Part shown: piece by piece, positions 36,998 to 46,809 of the stretch | How positions within the stretch are numbered: position 1 is the first letter of the stretch | How the letters are laid out: every line of letters begins with the position of its first letter | Origin: Laguncularia racemosa | Lineage: Eukaryota > Streptophyta > Magnoliopsida > Myrtales > Combretaceae | Direction of reading: 5' to 3' | Length of the DNA: 64,000 nt | Assembly: GCA_037954665.1 (NCBI GenBank) | Contig: JBBMOL010000304.1 | Location: forward strand, 248,001-312,000 | Made by a program: the position numbers and the translations under genes | The notes under the pieces: generated by a model | What the model saw: the letters and a program-made list of their open reading frames with translations, nothing else | The model's database searches: none | What the model was told of the DNA's origin: nothing

Positions 36998-37351
36998 CTA
37001 TCGGTTAATCGATTCGGGAGGGATCACGTCTTCTTCGCTTGAGCTGGCACAGGAAGAGAACTGAATGTCTAACTTCTCACCATGCTTGGTGAAGCAATCG
37101 ATTAAAAACTTCTTCAGTCTCTTCTGCCGTTTTTCCACCTTAGTGATCTCCTGCTTCATCATTTTCTGGTTTTTCTTTATTTCTCCCACATCACGCGATA
37201 GCTGAGAAACCAGCTCTAGCATCTGCACATTGACGGACGGTTCAGCCTCTAGTTGTGGTTCCTCTTCTTTCTCTTCCCCTATCTCCTCTTCAGCGCCAGC
37301 GTCAATTGGTTGGAAATTCGAATCGCTTAATATCCTGGCCTTAAGCTTCAA
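36998..37351 (-). pseudogene. C-terminal part of a late, coiled-coil ORF in family C element
   Basis: A 117-codon minus-strand stretch open to a stop, starting just inside the truncated LTR junction. It has an acidic segment (EEEIGEEKEEEPQLEAEP), then a heptad-like Lys/Glu-rich region (VSQLSRDVGEIKKNQ...KVEKRQKRLKKFL) likely to form a coiled coil, and a Ser/Glu-rich tail. Position before the 3' untranslated region fits the last ORF of Athila-type elements; no membrane segment is visible, so an envelope-like role is not supported. Its N-terminus was removed by the deletion. Confidence 0.5.
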
Positions 37352-37377
37352 AGATCGCCCAATGAAATCACTAGGTT

Positions 37378-38264
37378 CTCAATCGTCATTAATTTTGCAA
37401 TAAACCCAATGTTACATAGTAATCAGACTTTCGTAAGATCCAGGTATGAAATAATTAGCTACACATGGTTCTCAAGGAATAACAAAACGAAATAATCAAA
37501 TCGATGTGTGAAACCCTTCTAGAATTAAAGCTCGAAAATTCCTTTGACTGTTGTTGTTCTCCAAAATTCCAGGATGTGTTTTCTGCCTTCCTAAAACTAC
37601 TTTCACTCTCTTCAAAGACGACTATTTATACCTAGGGTAGCTTCCTCTCTGGCGTGTAGGAGATATCCTTCAAATATGGACGAAAGATTTAAAGATATCT
37701 TTCCTTCGATAGACACACGGTCATACTACACGGGCGTGTACATAAACCGTGTATCTCTCTAAATCAGTGAACTCTGGGCGTGTATATCCCACACGGCCGT
37801 TTGTAATAGCCGTGTATTCCTCTGTCTTCTTTTGTTCTTCATACACGGTTGATTACACGGGTGTGTAACTCAACCGTGTGTCCTCCTCAATGTGTTCTTC
37901 TTATGCACGGTTAGGTTACACGGGTGTGTATTCCAACCGTGTACTGGTCTGTCCTGAAAACTCTTCTTCCACGCTGATACACGGTCGAATACACGGGCGT
38001 GTATCCGAACCGTGTAGTCTCCTGATTCCTTCACACGGCTATTTGTAAAACCGTGTGACTTCCTTAACTTCAAAGCATTCCCTTTTTACTTGCTTTTATC
38101 TCCAATTCGTCTTAAATTTAACTACTTTTCATCAAATCATCCTTTTCCACACCTGAACATGAAATATAAATCAATTAAGCATCATAATCTTATATTTTCA
38201 CGCCCAATTATCTCAAAAATTGACTTAATCATCTCCAATTATAAGAGTTAAAATAGATTTATCA
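37378..38264 (-). repeat. 5' LTR of family C element (truncated)
   Basis: Matches 34354-35240; the 700 bp that would complete it, plus primer-binding site and gag-pol, are missing. It includes its own copy of the hairpin cluster. In several hairpins this copy keeps CACGGGCGTG where the other LTR has CACGGGTGTG, showing C/T change at CpG. Confidence 0.88.
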
Positions 38265-39448
38265 ATTAAGTATAGGGTCATGAGAAGCATTTAATTTATT
38301 TTTACCATTCCAGAACAATTGAGTTCAATCTCGATAGAAAATAAATATTTTTCTCACCATGAATAAGGTTTGAATTCCTTATCTCTTCATATGTTTTCTT
38401 CTACTACTTATTTGCTTCCCTATCCTCTTTTATTCCTCAAATCCAATAAAATTGATGAAAGTGGAAGGTATCTCATGCTTATAAACAATGAAAACCACCC
38501 CGTATATCAAGTGTGAAGAAGTAGAAGAGCTGTGTTTGTAGATGTTTAATGGGATATGCATGGCAACAGGTGAAGAGTCACTCTTAATTCAATCGTAGAT
38601 AGGTGCATTCGGCTTAGGGTACAAACCGACTCATTAGGAGGTCAAAGAGATGAAGTAGAAGATAAAGGAGCCAAAATTTATAACATACTCAGATAGATTT
38701 TCCAAACATGATCGACACATCTCTTACTCTAGCATATAATACCGAATAGTTGTAGTTAGCTGAGTTAATGGACTCATTTAACAAGTAATGTACCGTTAGC
38801 ATGATAGAAGATAGTATCAACTAAGGTTAAGTAAACAACTGGTTCTTAGTCCCAATCAATGGCAATAAGTCTCTTTAGGTTAGGTATAGGGTCATGAGAA
38901 GCATTTAATTTATTTTTACCATTCCAGAACAATTGAGTTCAGTCTCAATAGAAAATAAATATTTCTCTCACCATGAATAAGGTTTGAATTCCTTATCTCT
39001 TCATATGTTTTCTTCTACTACCTATTTGCTTCCCTATTCTCTTTTATTCCTTAAATCCAATAAAATCGATGAAAGTGGAAGGTATCTCATGCTTATAAAC
39101 GATGAAAGCCACCCCATATATCAAATGTGAAGAAGTAGAAAAGCTGTGTTTGTAGATGTTTAATGGGATATACTTGGCAATGGATGAAGAGTCACTCTTA
39201 ATTCGATTGCAGATTGGTACATTCAACTTAGGGTACAAACGGACTCATTAAGAGATTGAAGAGGTGAAGTAGAAGATAAAGGAGAAGAAAGGCCAAAAGT
39301 TATACCATACTCAGCTAGAGTTTGCAAACATCATCGACACATTTCCTATTCTAGCTTATAATACCCAATAGTTGTAGTTACCTGAGTTAATGGACTCATT
39401 TAACCAGTAATGTAACATTAGCATGATAGAAGATAGTATCAGCTAAGG

Positions 39449-40472
39449 TGATAGGAATCAAAATCCGACAAGACCTATGATTAGAACAAGAACCAAAGGA
39501 TTTCTAATATTGGCGATGAGGGCCCATTTTGAGCAAATTGACCTTAGAATTATTAATTTACTAACCTCTTTTATCTTATTCATGTATTATATATTCCAAT
39601 AAACATACTTATCAGGCTTTACAGGGCGATGGACAAACTCACTAAAACTCAACTTGTAGGTTATCCATAGACCAACCTAAACCGATGATGAGTTGGGCCG
39701 ACAAATCCTATGGAAGAGCTAGCATCTTGAAGACTAATTTTTATATATTTGTTATTTACTTGGACTATTTATGTTGTAATCATTTTGATTGTAATTTTCA
39801 TTTAGGATCGGCCACCCTAAAAGTGGCATAGTTGTAATTTTGTGCATTTTCTAACCCTAAAGAGAGCAAGTATAAATACTTGCTTAAAGTAGGCCTTGAG
39901 GAGGCCATTTTTTAGAATTAGAAAAAAACTTTTTCATGAGGATTAGGGTTCTCCTAATTATCATTAGACTCTTATCAATTTCAATCCCAAGAGTTGAAAT
40001 TGTGGCGAATGCAACACTTGAAATTGTGAGTAATATCAATTTCATTTTATTGTGATTTCTTTTCTTCTCTAGTGTGTAATATCTAAGGTTGAATTGAGAT
40101 AGTTCTTGGTCAGATTTGCTTCATAATCATTTCAAATATTTGTGCTTAATTGAGTTACTTTTGCACTTGAATTCGGTTCATCCATTGTATATGCTTCTTG
40201 AACCGTGATTAGCATTTGATGGAAAAGGGTTCGTAGAGTTGAAGATTTATTGATCTTTTGTATTATTCACGTGGATTTACATGTGATTAGTGTTATGTTG
40301 GAAGAAATTATCCTTGTGGAATTGTAATTGCATAATTGAGTATTTGGATCTCATTGCATTTTCACTAGGGTTCATGCAATTTTTACCCTTTTGAGCCGGT
40401 TTTGATTTTAAGGGTTGAAGATGTTCCTTTGGTTCATTTGCATGTGCGTAAACCTTGGTTTTAGACACATCA
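39449..40472 (+). repeat. 5' LTR of family A element (39449)
   Basis: 1024 bp, TGATAGGAATC...GACACATCA. A TATA box (TATAAATACTTGC) lies near 39871-39885. Related over its length to the LTRs of the 12903 element and to the partial LTR at 63608. Confidence 0.9.
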
Positions 40473-40477
40473 TCTTT

Positions 40478-40489
40478 TGGTATCAAAGC
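40478..40489 (+). other. First primer-binding site
   Basis: TGGTATCAAAGC, one substitution from the standard initiator-Met site, six bases after the LTR end. Confidence 0.8.
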
Positions 40490-40653
40490 ATCATCATACT
40501 TGGATTCATTCTTGGTCACGTCCTTGTTGTGGGAATTGGTTCATAAATATTGAGGAATTGTGCAATTGTTGAACTAGTTTGATTGACATTCTCTAATTGT
40601 CTTTCAAATTAGTTTTGCATGTGCTTAATCTTGGTTTTGAGCACATCATCTTT

Positions 40654-40665
40654 TGGTATCAGAGC
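40654..40665 (+). other. Second primer-binding site, 176 bp downstream
   Basis: TGGTATCAGAGC, the unmutated form, preceded at 40641-40648 by a copy of the LTR end GCACATCA. Spacing between the two sites is 176 bp. The same spacing separates the two LTR ends at 135 and 311. Confidence 0.85.
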
Positions 40666-42219
40666 TTGTCGTTGTGAGAAGGGGTTATTTGATTTTGACT
40701 TTCGGAAATTTACGGTTCATGTTCTTACATCTTCATTCCGAAATTGAGAGTAGAATTGAATTGTTGTTGTGATTACTTAAAGTGGCGTGATTGTCTAGTT
40801 TGGGAAGTTGAACTTGCTGCTTGTTGGAGTGATTTTGAGTACTTTTTGAAGCTTCTATGTTGTGGACTTCACCGTGAAGGAAGAGGAAAGCTAGTGCTTT
40901 TGAATGTAAATTCGAAAGTGTGAAATATCTCTAATTGTGTAGAAAGAAGAAGTGTGAACTTTACTTATTTGTTTTTCGAAAGTAGTGGATGCAATTGAGC
41001 AATTTCCAAATTTGAGTTGTGTGGAAGATTTGGAAATTATTTGATTTTCAAAATAAACATTAAGATTGAAGGAGTTAATGTGTGTTTGTTTGAATTTGAA
41101 AATTACTTCTTACCAATTGTGGAAGGGTTGTAATTAGTGAAGTGGTTTGATTTTCAAATTTGAATTGTTGCCATTTTGGTGTATAAGTTGTGGTTTGCTT
41201 TTGTGTTTGTAGTGGTGAAACTTGTATGTTTGGGAGTGTGAACCGTGGAGTTTGTGTAGAGTTGCGATTGCAAAAAAAAAATAAAAAATTGTGGAGGTTG
41301 TTGCACCGTGGTTGTATGTATATGAATTGTGGTGTAAAAGGGAGTATTGAATTGTTAGCATTGTGTTTGTATGTTAATTGAGGGAATTGCCATTTATGAA
41401 TTTGTGGAAGTTGTGTGGAGTAAGGTGCTGTACATTACGGCTAAAGTGTGAGAGTGTAGTGCATGGAAAGCAAACCATGAAGGAGAAGAGTGGTAGTGTT
41501 TCAATTGTGAAGTGAAATTGTATAGTGTGTGCATTTTCGGAAAGTGGAGGAATTACAATTATTATTTTTAGATTTCAAATCAAAATTGAAAGTTTACATT
41601 AAGAGGTCAATTTGAAATCTCAAATACACATTAATTCATAGTTAATTGTGTATCTTTTGAATTTGAAAAAAGCCTCTTACCATTTGTGGAACATTGCAAT
41701 TATTGAACTCATTTTGAATTTGAAATTTGAGTTGCCTTTGTTGTTGAAGTTGTAGTTTAATATTTGTGTGGAAGTGGGGAAAGTGCACCGTAGCTTAAAG
41801 AGGAGTATATGTAGTGTTGTGTTTTTGTTAATTTAGTAAAGTTTGTATACATTTAGTGTTGGTTATTGTAAGTGTTGTCAAGGACATTGTGGTAATGGCA
41901 TGATTGATGGTGGAACCGTGAGCAAGGGAATTTTGTGACAGTGGAGTTGTGCATTTGTGCTTGTGTTAAGGTGCTGCAATTTGTGACTCATTATAGTGTG
42001 AAACCTTAACAAGAAAGGAAGATTTTGAGTAGTAGAATTTAAAATTCAAACAAGTCATTAAAGTGTGAAAGTAATTGAACTAGTTACTTAAACACTTGTA
42101 GTTGAATTTAATTCTATGTACTTAAAAGTAGTTGAGTGTACTTCACTTGTAGCTTGGTTATGTACTTAAACCTTGGAAGTGTGAAGATAATTATTGTGCT
42201 GTTGGGTTTGGACACAATC
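40666..42219 (+). other. Long leader of family A element; gag absent
   Basis: About 1.55 kb of low-complexity sequence built of TTGTGGAAGTTG, GAATTTGAAATT and TTGTGTGG motifs. No gag core or CCHC knuckle is readable on the plus strand. Longer than the equivalent leader of the 12903 element (0.77 kb). Confidence 0.65.
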
Positions 42220-43314
42220 ATGTCTAGTGAAATGTTTCATTATGCTAATGTATTGCGCCAGACATTGACTACATTTACTATTAAGGATGATGAATAAAGG
42301 GAAAACTTGTTCCATACTTCTTGTAGGGTACAAGGAAATTTATGTGTCCTTATAGTCGATGGTGGTAGTTGTACCAATGTAGTAGCAGCATCGTTAGTAT
42401 CGAAATTAAAACTTGCTACTACTCCACATCCTGAACCGCATAAATTGCATTGGATTAGTGATTAAGAGAGTTTGCATGTGACCCAAAGAGCTAGGGTACC
42501 TTTCAGTGTAGGGGATAAATACTATGATAAAATAGAGTGTGATATTCTACCTATGTGTACATCCCATATATTGCTTGGCAGGCCTTGGTTATATGACAAG
42601 AGGGTCTTACATGATGGCTTTAAGAATACTTATGTATTCCAAAAGGAGGGAAAACAAATTATTTTAAATCCGATGTTGCCTTCAGAGGTTCAAAGGGTTC
42701 AGCAACAAATCAGTAGACCATTAGTGGGCCATGAGCAGTTGAGCCAACCCTTAGAGCACAATGTTTGTCAAACATAGATGTGCCAACCTTTAGAGGATCT
42801 TGATTAATAGAGTCAAATGAGTAGATCTCCAAAGGACGAAACTGTTCAAGGGCAGTTGTGTTCACCTTTAGAGATATCAGAGGCTTATGAGCAGTTGAGC
42901 AAACCATTGAAGGATTTTGAGGGTTAGAGTCAGGTGAGCCTATCATCAGAGAGCCAGACTATTCAGAGATAGTTGTGTTCACCTTTAGAGGTTTCAGAGG
43001 GTAGTCAGTAGTTGGGCCAACCATTAGAGAGCTATGAGGATCAGCACCATACAGATGAGTTAGAAAAGGAGGAAACAATATCAGTGGAATGGGTTGAGAT
43101 AGGGGATACCTTAGTGGATAATGGGTCATTATTTGTGTTGCAAATGAGATACATCTTGAAAATGGATGAGAGAAGACAATCACCCCTTGTAGTATTTCAG
43201 ATATTGGGATTCTGCAGAGATACTTCTTTAGATGGATTGTTAAGAGAAAACAGAGTCTCTATTGCATTTTATCTGCTAGATTTGAGGAAAAATCTTTTTT
43301 GAAGCCCGAGGAGA
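42220..43314 (+). pseudogene. Protease plus repeat-expanded linker, joined to pol C-terminus
   Basis: The ATG at 42220 opens MSSEMFHYANVLRQ, equivalent to the ATG at 17240 of the other family A element. Protease follows (VDGGSCTNVV near 42358-42387, HILLGRPWLYDKRVLHDGF to 42630). Instead of a short linker, 42690-43030 holds imperfect repeats of a QLxxPLE motif, ending in the pre-RT segment (LFVLQMRYIL near 43130). RT, RNase H and integrase are then missing, and DLRKNLFEA with GDDRNQ at the LTR junction is the pol C-terminus. Stops at 42294 and near 42460 are TAA where the other element has CAA. Confidence 0.82.
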
Positions 43315-44378
43315 TGATAGGAATCAAAATCCGACAAGACCTATCATTAGAGCAAGAACCAAAGGATTTCGAATCTTGGCGATAAGGGCCCATTTTGAGC
43401 AAATCGACCTTGGAATTATTCATTTACTAACCTCTTTTATCTTATTCATGTATTATATATTCCAACAGGCTCACTTATCAAACTTTACAGGGTAATGGAC
43501 AAACTCACTAAAACTCAACTTGTGGATTATCAATGGACCGACTTAAACTGGTGATGAGTTGGGCTGACGAATCCTACGGAAGAGCTAGCATCTTGAAGAC
43601 AAATTTTATATATTTGTTATTTACTTGGACTATTTATGTTGTAATCATTTTGGGACACTTTCATTTTGATTGTAATTTTCATTTAGAATCGGTTACCTTA
43701 AAAGTGGCATAGTTGTAATTTTGTGCATTTTCTAACCCTAAAGGGAGTAAGTATAAATACTTTCTTAAAATAGGGTTTGAGGAGGCCATTTTTCATAATT
43801 AGACAAACAATTTTTCGTGAGGATTATGGTTCTCCTAATTATCATTAGACTCTTATCAATTTCAATCCCAAGAGTTGAAATTGTGGCAAGTGCCACACTT
43901 GAAATTGTGGCAAGTGCCACACTTGAAATTGTGAGTAATATCAATTTCATTTTGTTGTGATTTCTTTTCTTCTCTAGTGTGTAATATCTAGGGTTGAATT
44001 GAGATAGTTCTTGGTCAGATTTGCTTCATAATCATTTCAAATATTTATGCTTAAATGAGTTACTTTTGCACTTGAATTCAATTCATCCATTGTGTATGCT
44101 TCTTGAACTGTGATTAGCATTTGGTGGAAAAGGGGTTCTTAAAGTTGAAGATTTATTGATCTTGTGTATTATTCATGTAGATTTACATGTGATTAGTGTT
44201 ATGTTGGAAGAAATTATCCTTGTGGAACCGTAATTGCATAATTGAGTATTTAGATCTCATTGCATTTTCACTAGGGTTCACACAATTTTTACCCTTTTGA
44301 ACCAGTTTTGATTTTGAGAGTTGAAGTTGTTCCTTTGTTTCATTTGGATGTGCTTAGACCTTAGTTTTAGGCACATCA
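43315..44378 (+). repeat. 3' LTR of family A element (39449)
   Basis: 1064 bp. Longer than the 5' copy partly because of a tandem duplication of AAATTGTGGCAAGTGCCACA at 43875-43925 and an extra GGGACACTTTCATTTTG near 43650. The pol tail frame (RPIIRARTKGF) enters it. Confidence 0.9.
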
Positions 44379-44639
44379 CAAGGCTAAGTAAACAACTGGT
44401 TCTTAGTCCCAATCAATGGCAATAAGTCTCTTTAGATTAAGTATAGGGTCATGAGAAGCATTTAATTTATTTTTACCATTGTAGAACAATTGAGTTCAGT
44501 CTTGATAGAAAATAAATATTTCTCTCACCATGAATAAAGTTTGAATTCCTTATCTCTTCATATGTTTTCTTCTACTGCTTATTTGCTTCCCTATTCTCTT
44601 TTATTCCTCAAATCCAATAAAATCGATGAAAGTGGAAGG

Positions 44640-46500
44640 TATCTCATGCCTAAAAACGATGAAAATGTTGATATCACTTTCAGCCCTACTAGGTTAGTTG
44701 TTGAAGCTGATGTCGAAAAATCAGATGAGATTAAGAAGAATTGGCATCAATTTGAGCATGGTAAAATTGTCATTGATGAACTAGTCGTTGAAGTGAATTT
44801 AGGTATAAATGAGAACCCTAGGAACATTAAGGTTGGGAATGGTTTGTCGAAAGAAAATAGAGGGGAATTGTTGTAGTTATTATTTGAGTATCTAGACATG
44901 TCCTCATGGTCATATGAAGATATACCAAGGCTTGATCCTTTGATAGTGGTTTATAAGCTGCCCATTAAAGTAGGCATCAAATTAAGAAAGCAAAAGGTTA
45001 GGAGATTTCGACTTGACATTTTGTTGAAAATCAAAGAAGAAGTGAAGAAGTTGTTAGAAGTTAGGTTCATTGAAGTATTAGATTATTCGAAATGGGAAGT
45101 GAATGTAGTGTCAATCCTCAAGAAAAATGAGAAAGTTTGAGTTTGTGTTGATTTTAGAGACTTAAACCAGACAACGGCAAAAGATAATTTCCTATTGCCA
45201 AACATTAATGTCTTAGTAGATAACACTGTAAGAGCGACCCTTTCTATTTCATAGACGACTTTCTAAGGTACAATCAAATTAAGATGTCAAAGGAAGACAA
45301 AACTAAAACAATGTTCATTACTACATAGGGGAACATTTTGCTGTAAGGTTATGTCCTTTGGTATGAAGAATGCTATAACAACTTATTAGCAAGCTATGGT
45401 AGCACTATTCCATGACATGATGCATAAGGAGGTTGAGGTTTACATTGTTGATATGATTACCTAGTCTCATGAAGGGGAAGATCATGTGGAAGTCCTTAGG
45501 AAGTTGTTTGAGAGGCTTAGAAAATTTCAATTGAAGTTAAATCCTCATAAGTCCACATTTAGAGTAACATTAGGGAAACTTTTGGAGTTTGTTGTCAGTT
45601 GAAAGGGGATCGAAGTAGACCCAAACAAGGTTAAAGCAATTGTTGAAATGCCAACCCTATAGACCCTTAAAGAAGTTAGGAGCCTATTGAGAAGGTTAAA
45701 GTACATAGCTAGGTTCATACCTCAACTTACCAATAAGTGTTAACTTTTATTTAGGCTTTTAAAGAAACACACCACAATAGAATGGGATGTAAAATGTGAA
45801 AAAGCCTTTACTAAAATCAAGGGGTATTTGATAAATCCTCTAATCCTAATAGTTCCTACCTTTAGAAGGCCTTTATTCTTGCATTTGACCATATTCCCCG
45901 AGTCCATGGGTTGTGTGTTGGGGTAGAAGGATGAGATAGAAAGAAAAGAACACCCTATATATTATCTAAGCAAGAAGTTTATGGAAAGAGAACAGAGGTG
46001 CTCGAAAGTTGAGAAGACTTGCTGTGCTTTGGTGTAGGTAATGCATAGGCTTTGGCAATATACCCTATATTATGCCGTAAAGCTATTAAGCAAGCATGGT
46101 CCATTACGATATTTAGCAAAAAAGTCAACTTTGATGGGAATAATCTCTAAATGGAAAATGCTACTTTAAGAGTTCAACATCACTTATGTAAGTCATAGTT
46201 TAATAAAAGGACAAGTCTTAATAGACCAGTTAGCAGAACACCTAGGGGAAGGTATGTTAGAAGTCTCAGAAGTTCAATTTCCAGATGAAGGGATTACGGT
46301 GTCGACGAAACATCAAAAAGTCGATAGTGGAAGCTGTATTTTGAGGGAGCCACGAATGCTTTTGGATGTGGAATAAGGGCAATTTCGATATCTCTTAAAG
46401 ATAACTATTTTCCGGTAGCAACAAAGTTAACGTGTCCAAAGACCAACAATATAGCATAATATGAAGCTTGTATTATGGGACTCAAGATGGTCTATGGAAA
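44640..46500 (+). pseudogene. RT and RNase H of Tat/Ogre-like element
   Basis: Plus-strand order of motifs: FSPTRLVVEADVEKS (44680), WSYEDIPRLDP (44905), KEEVKKLLEVRFIEV (45035-45080), VDFRDLN (45150), a degenerate catalytic block near 45445 (VYIVDMI where family members have VYVDDM), GIEVDPNKVKAI (45610), FIPQLTNKC, EWDVKCEKAFTKIKGYL (45785), then RNase H (ESMGCVLG, EHPIYYLSKKF, EKTCCAL, FNITYVSHSLIKGQ). Numerous stops and some frameshifts. Integrase and 3' LTR are absent; similarity ends about 46500, where receptor-kinase promoter sequence starts. Confidence 0.85.
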
Positions 46501-46504
46501 CGTT

Positions 46505-46809
46505 ACCATGTAACTTGAAATACCTACCTAAAAACTATATACAACATATAAGGTCTAAGCTCCAGCTAAATGACAGTCATTGCGAGAAAGCACACAAGAC
46601 AAAACTCCAAACAACTTGCCAATAAAGTACTAGATAAGCTGGTCAAGGGGAGCGGCTCCGCAGCGGGTCATGCGGGACTGATTTTTTCTTTTTTCACATT
46701 AAAAAAAATCCCAATGCCCGGATATATATCATGCCATCAAGAAGCAGAGTAGGCTAAGAAACATCTCAAAACCAATTGAAAGGAAGTATCTGTCATTCTG
46801 CCGCAAAAC
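46505..46809 (+). promoter_or_regulatory. Proximal promoter and 5' UTR of lectin receptor kinase
   Basis: Blocks are shared with the two broken paralogues: CCTACCTAAAAACT (46520), CCAGCTAAATGACAGTC (46561), GCGGCTCCGCAG (46652) and ATCATGCCATCAAGAAGC (46729). A likely TATA box (ATATATAT, 46722-46729) lies 80 bp before the ATG; copy 1 has GTACAT there. Conservation across copies ends at about 46505, where Tat-element coding remnant begins, so any farther control sequence is retrotransposon-derived. Confidence 0.65.

Larger units (their letters stand above)
33650..38264 (-). mobile_element. Athila-like LTR deletion derivative (family C)
   Basis: Inserted in unit 5 of the tandem array, with perfect 5-bp target duplications ATTAA at 33645-33649 and 38265-38269. 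The left (3') LTR is complete (33650-35240, 1591 bp, TGTTGATG...TTATCA). The right (5') LTR is truncated (37378-38264). The interior (35241-37377) holds only the 3' portion of the element: end of a late ORF and the untranslated region up to the purine tract (minus strand CAAGTGTGGGGAAATT). Primer-binding site, gag and pol are absent. The LTR overlap differs at about 14 of 885 positions, so the insertion is recent. Confidence 0.88.
39449..44378 (+). mobile_element. Ty3/gypsy element, family A, lacking gag and RT-integrase
   Basis: Inserted in unit 7 of the tandem array; flanks TAAGG (39444-39448) and CAAGG (44379-44383) form a 5-bp target duplication with one mismatch, and removing the element restores the repeat (GCTAAGG/CTAAGTAAAC). 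LTRs are 39449-40472 and 43315-44378, with many more differences than the 12903 element's, so it is older. The interior (2.84 kb) has a duplicated primer-binding site, a long leader without gag, protease and linker, then a jump to the last residues of pol. It depends on other elements for every enzyme except possibly protease. Confidence 0.9.
30801..44660 (+). repeat. Seven-copy ~620-bp tandem array derived from Tat protease-RT junction
   Basis: Units start at a CCACCCC/CCACTC motif: 30801, 31422, 32044, 32666, 33261, 38495 and 39109, giving periods of 621, 622, 622 and 595 bp, then about 615, 614 and 617 bp once two inserted elements (33650-38264 and 39449-44378, with their target duplications) are removed. 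Unit 1 continues the protease frame (EEVEELCL, GTFGLGY, ELPELMDSF) and unit 7 runs into RT-linked coding sequence (FSPTRLVVEAD) at about 44660, so each unit is a copy of the element's own protease-RT linker. Units 5 and 6 share a small deletion (AAGGAGCCAAAA) and units 3, 5 and 6 share ATAATACCGAATAG, showing stepwise growth. Confidence 0.9.

Noticed and set aside
36998..37351. Envelope-like protein gene
   Set aside because: No hydrophobic segment or signal peptide is visible and only the C-terminal part remains; a coiled-coil late ORF is all that can be supported.
34846..38073. Two near-identical 67-codon frames (34846-35049, 37870-38073) as duplicated genes
   Set aside because: They are the same LTR hairpin cluster in the two LTRs of one element.
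30801..39448. CRISPR-like or centromeric satellite interpretation of the 620-bp repeats
   Set aside because: Units are contiguous without spacers, retain Tat protein-coding remnants and number only seven; nothing indicates a centromeric array.
46570..46752. Upstream open frame of 60 codons before the receptor kinase as a regulatory uORF
   Set aside because: It begins upstream of the probable TATA box, so it is unlikely to be in the transcript, and it is not conserved in frame in the paralogous promoters.
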